A DNA stretch of 64,000 nucleotides from F23-D06 sp963603365 (GCA_963603365.1 CAVCMI010000023.1:99516-163515), one strand, 5' to 3'; shown: positions 55,047-63,603, numbered from the stretch's first letter. The notes: a model not told the origin generated them from the sequence alone. Made by a program: numbers and translations.

Positions 55047-57179
55047 ATGGAAGAATTAACTCAAAAGCTCTCGAATGGGGAGATGGTGGTTCAGGAATTG
55101 CCCATGCCCCAAGTCTCTGCAGGAACGATATTGGTGAAGAACCATTTCTCCCTCTTGAGTCCGGGGACAGAAGGCTCAACAGTGAAAGCTGCAAGAAAGA
55201 GCCTGATAGGAAAGGCCAAGGAACGGCCGCAGCAAGTGAAGCAAGTGCTACAGGTGCTGAAGGCGCAGGGCTTGGTGCAGACTTATCGTGCCGTGATGAA
55301 GAAATTGGATGCCTACTCCCCGCTGGGATATAGTTGTGCCGGAGAGGTGATGGAGGTGGCAGACGATGTAAGGGATTTCCATGTGGGTGACCTCGTGGCA
55401 TGTGCCGGGCTGACGGCATGCCACGCCGAAGTAGTGGCAGTGCCCGTGAATCTGTGTGTGAAACTAAAGAGTGATGCCGACCTCTCATTGGCGTGCTACA
55501 ACACGCTTGGCTCCATAGCAATGCAGGGCGTCAGACAAGCCGACCTCAGGCTGGGGGAGACCTGCGTCGTGATTGGCTTGGGTCTTATAGGTCAGTTGGT
55601 ATGCCTCGAATTGAAAGCCTCCGGCGTGAGGGTTGTCGGCGTGGACGTTAGTGCAAATGCCGTGAAAACGGCTCGTGAGCATTGTTGCGACATGGCATTC
55701 ACGAGAGATGCAGCCGGTATAGAGGATGCCGTCATGGACTATACACATGGCATCGGGGCGGATGCCGTGATTATTGCGGCTGCTACTTCGAGTCTGGACC
55801 CGATAAATTTTGCAGGTGCATTGGCACGGAAGCGCGGAAAAGTGGTGGTGCTGGGGGCTGTGCCCACAGGTTTCGACAGAGACCCTTACTATTACAAGAA
55901 GGAACTGGACGTGAGGATGTCCTGCTCGTATGGTCCGGGGCGTTATGACATCAACTATGAGGAGAAAGGAATCGATTATCCCGCTGCATACGTGAGATGG
56001 ACAGAAAAACGCAATATGGAGGCTTTTCAAGAACTGATATACTCCCGGAAGATTGATATATCCTACCTCACGACCCATACGTTTGACTTCGAAGACACTC
56101 CGAAAGCTTATGACATGGTGGCAAACAGAACAGAGCCATATTTGGGTATTATCCTGAAATACAACCACCAAAAGCAACACAAGAAAGCGAAAATCATAAC
56201 AGGGAATCAGATGCCTGTCAGTGGAGATGTCAGATTGGGCTTTGTGGGTGCAGGCAGCTATGCCCAATCAATGCTTTTGCCCAATCTCCCCTCTGACATT
56301 ACACGAGTGGGTGTCCTTACCAATTCAGGCTCGACATCGAAGCGTGTAGCAGAGAAATACGGATTCGGATTCTGTACCGGCAATGAAGCGGATATCTTTG
56401 AGAATAATGGCGTAAACACCCTGTTTGTTGCCACCCGGCACGACTCCCATGCAAAGTATGTGCTGGAAGGTTTGGAGAAAGGCATGAGGGTGTATGTGGA
56501 AAAACCGCTTTGCCTTACTTCGGATGAACTTCGGAGAATAATGGATCTATGCTCTGAGAAACAAGCATCCGTGATGATTGGATTCAACCGACGCTTCTCC
56601 CCTCTGTCGCAAATCATCAAGAAACATGTGGGCGATGGCAAGATGGCTATGATCTATCGTGCCAACGTCGGTCATATACCATCCAACCATTGGATTCAGG
56701 ATCCAACAATAGGCGGCGGACGTATCATCGGCGAAGCATGTCACTTCATCGACTACTTGACCTTTATGTGCGGCAGCATTCCCGTAAAGGTGACGGCGTC
56801 TGCCATGAAAGACAGCGAGAACCTCAACGATACCGCGAATATCATGATTGAGTTCGAGAACGGTTCGGTGGGTACAATCTGTTATTATGCCAATGGTTCA
56901 AAAGCGATGCCGAAAGAATACGTGGAGATATATTCATCCGGAACAACGGCTGTGCTGGATGACTTCAAATCCTGCAAGATATATGGCAAGAAGGTTGAGA
57001 CCCATAAATTGTCTGTGCAGAACAAAGGACAGAAAAACATGGTGGAGGCCTACTTCAATTCATTGCGATGCGGAAAAGAATTGATTCCGATGAGAGAGGT
57101 GTTTGCCGTGACTGCTGCATCCCTGGCTGCTTTGACTTCGATAAGAGAAGGAAGTATGCCGGTGCAGATTAACCTATGA
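55047..57179 (+). CDS. bi-domain oxidoreductase (zinc-type alcohol dehydrogenase plus Gfo/Idh/MocA)
   Basis: 710 residues made of two NAD(P)-dependent folds. About 1-370 is a medium-chain dehydrogenase: SPLGYSCAGEVMEVADDV, CVVIGLGLIGQLVCLELKAS. About 385-710 is a Gfo/Idh/MocA unit: RLGFVGAGSYAQSMLLPNL, VYVEKPLCLTSDE, GGGRIIGEACHFIDYL. The Cys and His ligands of a structural zinc site are not obvious. Such fusions occur in capsule loci and probably act on a nucleotide sugar in two redox steps; the substrate is unknown. It is 7 bp before the toroid gene. Confidence 0.88.
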   Translation: MEELTQKLSNGEMVVQELPMPQVSAGTILVKNHFSLLSPGTEGSTVKAARKSLIGKAKERPQQVKQVLQVLKAQGLVQTYRAVMKKLDAYSPLGYSCAGEVMEVADDVRDFHVGDLVACAGLTACHAEVVAVPVNLCVKLKSDADLSLACYNTLGSIAMQGVRQADLRLGETCVVIGLGLIGQLVCLELKASGVRVVGVDVSANAVKTAREHCCDMAFTRDAAGIEDAVMDYTHGIGADAVIIAAATSSLDPINFAGALARKRGKVVVLGAVPTGFDRDPYYYKKELDVRMSCSYGPGRYDINYEEKGIDYPAAYVRWTEKRNMEAFQELIYSRKIDISYLTTHTFDFEDTPKAYDMVANRTEPYLGIILKYNHQKQHKKAKIITGNQMPVSGDVRLGFVGAGSYAQSMLLPNLPSDITRVGVLTNSGSTSKRVAEKYGFGFCTGNEADIFENNGVNTLFVATRHDSHAKYVLEGLEKGMRVYVEKPLCLTSDELRRIMDLCSEKQASVMIGFNRRFSPLSQIIKKHVGDGKMAMIYRANVGHIPSNHWIQDPTIGGGRIIGEACHFIDYLTFMCGSIPVKVTASAMKDSENLNDTANIMIEFENGSVGTICYYANGSKAMPKEYVEIYSSGTTAVLDDFKSCKIYGKKVETHKLSVQNKGQKNMVEAYFNSLRCGKELIPMREVFAVTAASLAALTSIREGSMPVQINL

Positions 57180-57186
57180 GAATTGT

Positions 57187-58416
57187 ATGACCAACGAAAT
57201 CCTTCAGTCCTTCGCAAGGCGGAAAAGCTACTGCGAGGAGGAGCATTTCAAGGGCTGGGACCCCTACGACGGGCTGAACTCCAAGGTGGCACAGGTGCTG
57301 CTGCCGTTGAAGAAATCGGCGCTGCTTCGGCTCTGCGTCATACAGGGCTTCAAGCGGTGCCCCGTGAACCTGCGGCGGCTGGCATTGGTGCCGAAGGAAT
57401 ACAACGCCAAGGGTATCGGTCTCTTTCTCTCCGGCTACTGCCACCTCTACCATGCCTTGGCGAAGCATCCCGAATGGGAGCCGTGGCTCGGCACAAAAGA
57501 CGAGGCTCGGCGGCGCATCAACGAGCTGGCGGAGCTGCTCATCTCCCTCAGGAGCCCGGGCGACTACCACGGCGTGTGCTGGGGCTACAATTTTGACTGG
57601 CAGGCACGGCGGCTGTTCCTGTTCCCCAAATACACACCCACGGTGGTGGCCACCAATTTTTGCGCCACGGCACTGATGGAAGCGTATGAGGTTACCGGCG
57701 AGAGGCGGTATCTTGATGTCGCCTTGACTTCGGCTGAGTTTGTGCTGCAGGACTTGCACCGCTTTCATCCGTCTCCCGAAGACAAGAGCCGGTTCCTGTT
57801 TTCATATTCAAAGCTGCCCGGTAATGATACCGTGTTCAATGCTTCTTTGCTGGGTAGTCGTCTGCTGGCGTATTGCTATAGATACACAGGAAAGCAGGAT
57901 TATCTTGATGCGGCACAGGCGAGTGTGCGGGCCTGCGTGGAGGCTCAGAATCCCGACGGCAGCTGGGTGTATGGACTTCTGCCGGTTCAGAACTGGATAG
58001 ATTCATTCCATACCGGCTATAATCTGGACGGACTTGTTGCATATGAGGAGCAGACGGGGGACAATTCGTTTCACGAGGCTCTGGAACGAGGATTTGGGTT
58101 CTATCGTGAGCATTTCTTTGAGGCTGATGGCACGCCGAAGTACTATCACAACCGGATGTACCCCATTGACATCCATTGTCCGGGACAGCTGCTGGTGACA
58201 CTGGCACGCCTGCACAAGACGGCAGAATATATGCCCACGGCGGAGAAGGTCATTGGCTGGACCATCCGGAACATGCAGGACAAGAGGGGCTACTTCTACT
58301 ACCAGCTGAAGCCCGGCATAAGCTCGCGCATCCCTTACATGCGCTGGAGCAATGCGTTTATGTTCTGCGCAATGTCGTACTATATCCTTGAATCCGAAAA
58401 CCTTAACCAGAAATGA
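57187..58416 (+). CDS. alpha/alpha-toroid (six-hairpin glycosidase-like) protein of capsule loci
   Basis: 409 residues, helical, Trp/Tyr-rich, with no signal peptide. FDWQARRLFLFPKYTPTVVA, FSYSKLPGNDTVFNASLLGS and DGSWVYGLLPVQNWIDSFHT suggest repeated helical hairpins as in six-hairpin glycosidases and epimerases. Such proteins are sometimes misannotated as delta-aminolevulinate dehydratase. It always seems to sit beside the two-domain oxidoreductase. It might act as an epimerase, lyase or scaffold on the polymer or its precursor; I cannot name the reaction. The stop overlaps the next ATG by 4 bp. Confidence 0.75.
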   Translation: MTNEILQSFARRKSYCEEEHFKGWDPYDGLNSKVAQVLLPLKKSALLRLCVIQGFKRCPVNLRRLALVPKEYNAKGIGLFLSGYCHLYHALAKHPEWEPWLGTKDEARRRINELAELLISLRSPGDYHGVCWGYNFDWQARRLFLFPKYTPTVVATNFCATALMEAYEVTGERRYLDVALTSAEFVLQDLHRFHPSPEDKSRFLFSYSKLPGNDTVFNASLLGSRLLAYCYRYTGKQDYLDAAQASVRACVEAQNPDGSWVYGLLPVQNWIDSFHTGYNLDGLVAYEEQTGDNSFHEALERGFGFYREHFFEADGTPKYYHNRMYPIDIHCPGQLLVTLARLHKTAEYMPTAEKVIGWTIRNMQDKRGYFYYQLKPGISSRIPYMRWSNAFMFCAMSYYILESENLNQK

Positions 58417-59123
58417 AAGACACACAAAGGGTTACGTTGAAGAACGGGGTGAAGGTGTACGCCTTCGGCTCGTTTGACGAGATTATCGATTATGTGGAAG
58501 AGCGCAAGGGGCTTCTCGTCGCCATCAACGCCGAGAAAATCCTCCACGCCACGAACGAGACTCGCGGCATCATCAATCGCAACATCGGTTACACGGACGG
58601 CATAGGCGCGGTGAAGGCACTGAAAAGTCACGGGGTCAATGCGGTGAAGATTCCGGGTTGCGAGCTGTGGCTGAAAATAGTGGAACGGCTTTCCCAAAAA
58701 GGAAAGTCTTTCTTTTTGGTGGGGAGCAAACAGGAGGTTATAGATGAAACTGTGGCCAAGTTGCGGCAGGAATACAGCGGCGTGAATATAGTGGGCTACA
58801 GGAATGGGTATCTTAAAACTGATGAAGAAAGGCAAGCCCTTCTTGAGGAGATTGCCGCAAAGAAACCGGACGTGGTGTTCGTGGCCATGGGCAGTCCGAA
58901 GCAGGAACTGCTGATGGAAGAGATGCTTGAGCGGCACGAAGCCATCTATCAAGGTCTTGGCGGCAGCTTCGACGTCTACACCGGTCATGTCGAGAGAGCT
59001 TCGAAGTGGTGGGTTGACCACAACCTCGAGTTCGCTTACCGTCTCGTCCGTCAGCCCTCCCGCATCAAGCGCCAGATATACCTTGTGAAGTTCCTCGCAC
59101 TGGTGAAGATGGGGAGGATTTGA
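58413..59123 (+). CDS. WecG/TagA/CpsF-family glycosyltransferase
   Basis: 236 residues, a GT26 fold. VAINAEKILHATNETRGII, YTDGIGAVKALKSHG, KSFFLVGSKQEVIDE, PDVVFVAMGSPKQELLM and GLGGSFDVYTGHVERAS are the conserved blocks. In enteric bacteria WecG moves ManNAcA from UDP-ManNAcA to GlcNAc-PP-undecaprenol. With wecB, wecC and a WecA-type enzyme in the same locus, the same second step is the best inference here. Last capsule gene; it overlaps the toroid gene. Confidence 0.9.
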   Translation: MKDTQRVTLKNGVKVYAFGSFDEIIDYVEERKGLLVAINAEKILHATNETRGIINRNIGYTDGIGAVKALKSHGVNAVKIPGCELWLKIVERLSQKGKSFFLVGSKQEVIDETVAKLRQEYSGVNIVGYRNGYLKTDEERQALLEEIAAKKPDVVFVAMGSPKQELLMEEMLERHEAIYQGLGGSFDVYTGHVERASKWWVDHNLEFAYRLVRQPSRIKRQIYLVKFLALVKMGRI

Positions 59124-59279
59124 GAGGGAAGCGGTGCTCGTCTACCTCTCCGCCTTGGCAATTGAAGGGCAGCCACAGCTTCAGCTTGGAAAGTTCTGCA
59201 AATCCTGGCGGTGGGTTTAGCACGGAATGCAGCCAAAAACACCCTGGCACAGCCGTGCTCTAAACACTAAGATCTATAA

Positions 59280-59399
59280 ATGCCGAACCGTTTTCTTTCG
59301 GCGGGCTGGGCTAAAGGACCCGACAAGGAAGAAGAAAAGGTCGTAGAACAAGTTGAAGCCGCAGACGGAAACGGAAGCATTGATGACCTCCCATTTTAA
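59280..59399 (+). pseudogene. possible C-terminal scrap of an SSB protein
   Basis: A 39-codon frame ends with an acidic stretch and GNGSIDDLPF before the stop. The DDLPF-type tip is the hallmark of single-stranded DNA-binding proteins, where it recruits repair and replication partners. The OB-fold is absent. It may come from a mobile element; the stretch 59124-59279 before it shows nothing I recognise. Confidence 0.45.
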
Positions 59400-59422
59400 C
59401 AAAACAACATAACACGGAAGAA

Positions 59423-60004
59423 ATGAACACGAAAAGCATATTAAACGCATTTGCGGTCACAATGGCGATGCTCATTGCGTCAAGCGCAGCATCACAGACC
59501 ATAGAATTTAACGAAAAGAGCAGCATAAAAGACATTCATATAATTTTTGTAAGCCCAACGACACTGTATGAGAGCAACGGCACAAGTGCAAAGGTCTCAT
59601 TGGGATGCATAAAGTCAAGCTTGACAAAGTTATATTTTCTAAATGTGAGTTTCAAAGATGAAATTATTTTCGGAGCATACGAAGACGGCAAGATGCTGCT
59701 TAAAACCGACCTTGGCTCAATCATAACAGCCAAAGCGTTTCGTGATACAAAATACAATGATTGCGAAATGACAACAGAAAATGGAGTGCAGATGTATACT
59801 TGTGGCATACTATACTCAATAGATGAAGAAGACCTTTTGGAACTCATATTCGGACGTATTAAGAAGCTTAGGGTAGAGCGCAAATTGGGATACACGGACA
59901 GATGCTGCGAAGAAATAAAAGCCAAGAGCCTTATAGCGTATTTCGGCAATGCGAAACGGCTTATTGACAACGAAATGGACAGAAATATTTATGACGATTT
60001 TTAG
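59423..60004 (+). CDS. unknown secreted protein
   Basis: 193 residues. A signal-like N-terminus (MNTKSILNAFAVTMAMLIAS, cleaved near ASSAASQ) is followed by a beta-rich middle (DIHIIFVSPTTLYESNG, SLTKLYFLNVSFKDEIIFG) and a more basic, helical end with several Cys. I do not recognise a family. AT-rich compared with the core genes, and next to the SSB-like scrap, so it may be acquired DNA. No operon partner is clear. Confidence 0.5.
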   Translation: MNTKSILNAFAVTMAMLIASSAASQTIEFNEKSSIKDIHIIFVSPTTLYESNGTSAKVSLGCIKSSLTKLYFLNVSFKDEIIFGAYEDGKMLLKTDLGSIITAKAFRDTKYNDCEMTTENGVQMYTCGILYSIDEEDLLELIFGRIKKLRVERKLGYTDRCCEEIKAKSLIAYFGNAKRLIDNEMDRNIYDDF

Positions 60005-60016
60005 CCATAAGGAAAA

Positions 60017-60454
60017 ATGAAGCACTATTCAAAAGACCAAGTGTTCAAGGCGACAAGAAGCAGCAAAGACGGACGACTTTATATGTACCCAAACGCCAAA
60101 ACCATAGACGCTTTAGCGATTGTCGGCCCTTTGGAAAGGTTAAAAAATAGCAATTCCCGTACTTTTTTTTTAATTAAAAGTACAAATGAAAAAAGAGAGC
60201 CGATGAGGTTCTCTTTTTTCGTTTCTGGCACGTCGCCGCGATTATTTCCCGAAGAGAAACCGAATAGCCTCCAGCGGATGGTGGACAATCATCCTCGGGC
60301 CGCTGTAGCGCATCACCTCCCTGATCCGTTCCCGCATGTCGTCCCGGTAGCAATGCACCGGGCATTTGTGGCATTTTGTCTTGTTCTCTCCGAACTTGCA
60401 CCGGTCGAGCCTCGCCCGGGAGTACTCCAGCAGTTTCCGGCACTCCTCACATAG
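60017..60454 (+). CDS. hypothetical frame, probably real only at its start
   Basis: 145 codons beginning MKHYSKDQVFKATRSSKDGR, 12 bp after the previous gene. Only about the first 45 residues look like protein; the rest runs through a terminator (60188-60220) and then backwards through ygbA. A small gene truncated near 60160 is possible. I recognise no family. Confidence 0.25.
   Translation: MKHYSKDQVFKATRSSKDGRLYMYPNAKTIDALAIVGPLERLKNSNSRTFFLIKSTNEKREPMRFSFFVSGTSPRLFPEEKPNSLQRMVDNHPRAAVAHHLPDPFPHVVPVAMHRAFVAFCLVLSELAPVEPRPGVLQQFPALLT
60188..60220. terminator. bidirectional terminator at the end of ygbA
   Basis: A 14-bp stem (60188-60201 with 60207-60220; one G-T pair), loop GATGA, with A and T runs. 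Just before it, GTACTTTT-N9-AAAAGTAC forms a further palindrome. Confidence 0.85.
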
Positions 60455-60535
60455 GCTGTCTCCGCCGTGCTGATGGCGGCACCACAGCTCGATCATGTGC
60501 CTTACGGTTCTCTTCTCCCGTTCTATCCTTCTCAT
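60242..60535 (-). CDS. ygbA: nitrous-oxide-stimulated promoter family protein (YgbA-like)
   Basis: 97 residues, Cys/His-rich: TVRHMIELWCRHQHGG, SLCEECRKLLEYSRARLDRC, CPVHCYRDDMRERIREVMRY and GPRMIVHHP. These match the YgbA_NO family, found near nitric oxide response genes and induced by NO in some bacteria. The several Cys could bind a metal or iron-sulfur centre. The biochemical role is not known with certainty. It stands alone, with a -7 box and inverted repeat upstream and a terminator at its end. Confidence 0.88.
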   Translation of the reverse strand: MRRIEREKRTVRHMIELWCRHQHGGDSLCEECRKLLEYSRARLDRCKFGENKTKCHKCPVHCYRDDMRERIREVMRYSGPRMIVHHPLEAIRFLFGK

Positions 60536-60652
60536 ATTCCTCTGTCAGATCGTCAGTGCAAGTGCTCCGGCGGGGGTCTCAAGTCCTCCGAATGCTCGCC
60601 AAAGAAAGTTTCCTGCTATCATCATATTTTAAATCAATTGTTTATTGTCATG

Positions 60653-60683
60653 TCGCAAAATTACATATTTTTCGTTTTTGCGA
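60653..60683 (-). promoter_or_regulatory. inverted repeat over the presumed ygbA promoter
   Basis: TCGCAAAA (60653-60660) and TTTTGCGA (60676-60683) form an 8-bp inverted repeat with a 15-nt spacer. The -7 box TAATTTTG of the minus strand (60656-60663) overlaps its left arm. A NO-responsive regulator could bind here. Confidence 0.45.
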
Positions 60684-60766
60684 AGTGGACAACTGCACGA
60701 ATCATGGAATGAGACAAGTTCAACGTGGAAAGCTGAAAAAAACGGGCCGTTGAGATTAACATTTTT

Positions 60767-60797
60767 TTTGCGGATCCGGTAAAATAGCGTACATTTG
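60767..60797 (+). promoter_or_regulatory. consensus promoter of the 64-residue gene and GT2 gene
   Basis: TTTG (60767-60770), exactly 19 nt, TACATTTG (60790-60797). The ATG at 60821 lies 23 bp downstream, so the leader is short. Confidence 0.85.
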
Positions 60798-60820
60798 CAA
60801 CCGCTATTGATACGGACATT

Positions 60821-61015
60821 ATGGCACGGCAATTATACCCGACAGGCATCCCGACGTTCTCCCGCATCTGCGAGGAGACCCTGCAGCAGAGTGACGACAG
60901 GCACTATGCCGACGCATTCATGACAAAGGGCAAGGAGGTTGTAAAGGTGGGCATGAACGTCGCCTTGAAAGACGGGGTGAACATGCTGGAGAGGAAGACA
61001 GGCTATTTTTTTTAG
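60821..61015 (+). CDS. small protein of unknown function (64 residues)
   Basis: MARQLYPTGIPTFSRICEET followed by a charged middle (DDRHYADAFMTKGKEVVKVG) and an aromatic end (KTGYFF). No family is recognised. A perfect promoter lies 23 bp ahead, and the GT2 gene starts 4 bp after its stop, so translation in one operon is likely. The frame does not overlap another gene, which favours a real gene. Confidence 0.65.
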   Translation: MARQLYPTGIPTFSRICEETLQQSDDRHYADAFMTKGKEVVKVGMNVALKDGVNMLERKTGYFF

Positions 61016-61019
61016 GACC

Positions 61020-61775
61020 ATGCAAAAAATATCGGCGGTCATTATTGCGAAAAACGAAGAGGTCAACCTTCCGCGGTGCCTTGCCTCACTGCAAGGCGTT
61101 GCTGATGAGGTGCTTGTGGTGGATTCCGGCTCTACGGATGCCACGCCCGGCATCTGTGCCTCATACGGCGCTCGCCGGATAGAACACCCTTGGTGCGGCT
61201 TTTCCGGACAGAAGAACTTTGCCAACGGACAGGCCACATACGACCTCTTGTTTTCGATAGATGCTGACGAGGCGGTGACAGACGAGTTGCGCACATCCAT
61301 CCTGCGCATCAAAGCGCACGGCACCCCGCACACGGTATATGCTATGAACCGGCTGACTAACTATTGCGGCCATTGGATTCACCATTGCGGCTGGTATCCG
61401 GACGACAAAATCCGCATCTTCAACCGACAATCGGCACATTGGGAGGGGCAGGTGCACGAGACGCTCGTCCTTGCGCCCGGCACAATGGTGGAGAAACTGC
61501 ACGGCGACTTGGCACACTATTCCTATTACGCTGTCGGCGACCACTATGCCCGCACCGACAAGTATGCGGCACTCGGGGCGGCGGAGGCCTTCGCGCGCGG
61601 CAAGCGGGTCTCTTTCCTGCAAATGTGGACGCATGCCGTTTGGCGTTTTATCCGCGATTATCTTTTCAAGAAGGGCTTCCTTGACGGTCGCTATGGCTTT
61701 ATTGTCTGCAAGGTCAACGCATGGGGCACTTTCCGCAAATACAGCAAGTTGCGTGCCTTGTGGCAAAAGAATTGA
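61020..61775 (+). CDS. glycosyltransferase family 2 (WaaE/KdtX-like)
   Basis: 251 residues. ISAVIIAKNEEVNLPRCLAS, VVDSGSTDATPGIC, then LLFSIDADEAVTDELR (the DxD-like metal site) and CGHWIHHCGWYPDDKIRIFN are the marks of the GT2 LPS core branch. The C-terminus has two amphipathic helices with FLQMWTHAVWRFIRDYLFKK. It probably adds a sugar to lipid A-core at the inner membrane. It is the second gene after the 64-residue protein and is followed by a strong terminator. The acceptor is inferred. Confidence 0.88.
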   Translation: MQKISAVIIAKNEEVNLPRCLASLQGVADEVLVVDSGSTDATPGICASYGARRIEHPWCGFSGQKNFANGQATYDLLFSIDADEAVTDELRTSILRIKAHGTPHTVYAMNRLTNYCGHWIHHCGWYPDDKIRIFNRQSAHWEGQVHETLVLAPGTMVEKLHGDLAHYSYYAVGDHYARTDKYAALGAAEAFARGKRVSFLQMWTHAVWRFIRDYLFKKGFLDGRYGFIVCKVNAWGTFRKYSKLRALWQKN

Positions 61776-61785
61776 CCCTGATGGC

Positions 61786-61824
61786 AAGCGAGGGGCGGCA
61801 GGTTGACCTGCCGCCCCTCGCTTT
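61786..61824. terminator. bidirectional terminator between GT2 and dxs
   Basis: An 18-bp perfect stem (61786-61803 with 61806-61823) with a GC-rich core and T-rich right side. It separates two convergent genes. Confidence 0.9.
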
Positions 61825-61842
61825 GTTTATTGCTCCGTCGGG

Positions 61843-63603
61843 CTATGGCAGAGCGGCAAGGATGTCTTCCACCAGCTGTGGCACGGTGAGGCGGTTGGCA
61901 GCGAGCAGTTCGGGCACGTCATAGCGGTCTTCAAACTGTTTGCGTTCGCCGCGCACCAGCACGCGCATGCTGCTGTCGCCGTAGTGGCGGGCTATTTTCT
62001 CGCCCCAGCCGCCGTCTGTCTGCCCGTCTTCGAGGGTGACAACGAGGGTGTGGCGCTGCTTCAGCGCCTCAAGGGTCTTGGTGTCAAGGGCGGTGATGAT
62101 GCGCGGGTTTACCAGTGTGGCGTCAATGCCTTGCCCGGCAAGGGCGTGCAGCACGTTTTCACCGAGTTGGAAAAAGGCGCCGAGAGCGAGAATGGCCACA
62201 CGGCTGCCGCTGTGCGCCGTTTCGTAGGCCGGCAGCGACCAGTCCATGTCTGCCGCAAAAGAGAGCCCGCGCTCTATGACCCCGTTGACAGGCACACGTA
62301 TGGCCACGGGATGTTCGCGGCAGGCGATGCCCCAGTCCATCATGGCAAAGTACTCCTCGCGGCAGGTGGGCGCCAGATAGATGAGGTTGGGTATGTTCAT
62401 CAGCAGGGGGATGTCGTAAAGGCAAGTGTGTGTCACGTCGTTCATACTCTCTATTCCGCCCCAGAACACCAAAATCAAGGCCGGGTTGTTGTTGATGCAG
62501 AGGTCTTGCTGCAGCTGGTCGTAGGTGCGCTGCACAAATGTGCTGTAAACGCCCCACACGGGTTTGGCGCCGCGCTTGGCGGCCCCGGATGCGAGCGCCA
62601 CGGCAGTCTCCTCGGCAATGCCGACGTCAATGAAACGGTCGCCGGCACGCTGGCGGCGCGACTTGCTGAAGCCGAACACGGCAGGTGTGCCGGATGCAAC
62701 GGCAAAGAGCCCGGGGTGCGTGGGCATCAGTTCCAGCAAATGCTCGGCGGTGAGAGACTCGTAACTGTCGCCGCCGCCCGAAGTCTTGGGCTTGCCCGTA
62801 GCAAGGTCGAACGGCACGCTCCAGTGCCAACGCTCTTTCTCCTGCTCGGCAAATGGCAGCCCTTTGCCCTTTAAGGTGTTGATGTGTACCACGATGGGAT
62901 GGTCGCAATCTTTGACCCGGTCAAAGGCGGCGATGAGCGCGCCGATGTTGTTGCCCTCCCCCACATAGAGGTAGTCGAGCCCCATGGCGCGAAACAGGTT
63001 GCACTCGGCCTGCCCGTCGGTCTCACGCAGCAACTGCAGGTTCTTGTAGAGGCCGCCGTGGTTCTCGGCAATCGACATCTGGTTGTCGTTCACCACAATG
63101 ATGAAGTTTCCTTGCAGCTCAGAACCGGCAACGTTCAGTCCCTCAAGGGCCTCGCCGCCGCTCAGCGACCCATCGCCGATGACGGCAATGACGCGTTCAG
63201 TACCATGCAGCAAATTGCGTCCTTTCACAAGCCCGCAGGCTATGCTGACGCTGGTGGAGGTGTGCCCGATGACAAAATGGTCGTGTTCACTCTCTGAAGG
63301 CTCACTGTACCCAGACACCTCATCATAGCGGGCAGAGTCCATAAAAGCCTCTTTGCGTCCCGTGAGGATCTTGTGCGGGTAACTCTGGTGCGACACGTCA
63401 AACACAATCTTGTCGTCGGGAGAGTCGAACACGTAATGCAGCGCCACAGTGGCCTCCACAATGCCGAGGTTCGGCCCTACATGTCCGCCGTGTTCGCTGA
63501 CTTTTTTGATGAGGTGGCAACGCACTTCGTCGGCCAACAAAGGCAATTCCTGACGGGTCAGTTTCTTGATGTCTTGCGGCCCGTTTATTCTCTCGAGAAT
63601 CAT
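61843..63603 (-). CDS. dxs: 1-deoxy-D-xylulose-5-phosphate synthase, short form
   Basis: 586 residues, about 35-50 shorter than typical DXS. Thiamine-diphosphate enzyme motifs: VGPNLGIVEATVALHYVFDS, SHQSYPHKILTGRKEAF, IGDGSLSGGEALEGLN and NDNQMSI, then the transketolase pyrimidine and C-terminal domains (FIDVGIAEETAVALASGAAK, ALGAFFQLGENVLHALAG). It would join pyruvate and glyceraldehyde-3-phosphate to start the MEP isoprenoid pathway. The loop after NDNQMSI that is about 50 residues long in E. coli is missing. It could be a second DXS-like paralogue. A -7 box (63633-63640) lies upstream. Confidence 0.87.
   Translation of the reverse strand: MILERINGPQDIKKLTRQELPLLADEVRCHLIKKVSEHGGHVGPNLGIVEATVALHYVFDSPDDKIVFDVSHQSYPHKILTGRKEAFMDSARYDEVSGYSEPSESEHDHFVIGHTSTSVSIACGLVKGRNLLHGTERVIAVIGDGSLSGGEALEGLNVAGSELQGNFIIVVNDNQMSIAENHGGLYKNLQLLRETDGQAECNLFRAMGLDYLYVGEGNNIGALIAAFDRVKDCDHPIVVHINTLKGKGLPFAEQEKERWHWSVPFDLATGKPKTSGGGDSYESLTAEHLLELMPTHPGLFAVASGTPAVFGFSKSRRQRAGDRFIDVGIAEETAVALASGAAKRGAKPVWGVYSTFVQRTYDQLQQDLCINNNPALILVFWGGIESMNDVTHTCLYDIPLLMNIPNLIYLAPTCREEYFAMMDWGIACREHPVAIRVPVNGVIERGLSFAADMDWSLPAYETAHSGSRVAILALGAFFQLGENVLHALAGQGIDATLVNPRIITALDTKTLEALKQRHTLVVTLEDGQTDGGWGEKIARHYGDSSMRVLVRGERKQFEDRYDVPELLAANRLTVPQLVEDILAALP

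Noticed and set aside
59051..59250. Small minus-strand frames after the WecG-type gene
   Set aside because: They overlap the end of a clear gene and have no recognisable domain.
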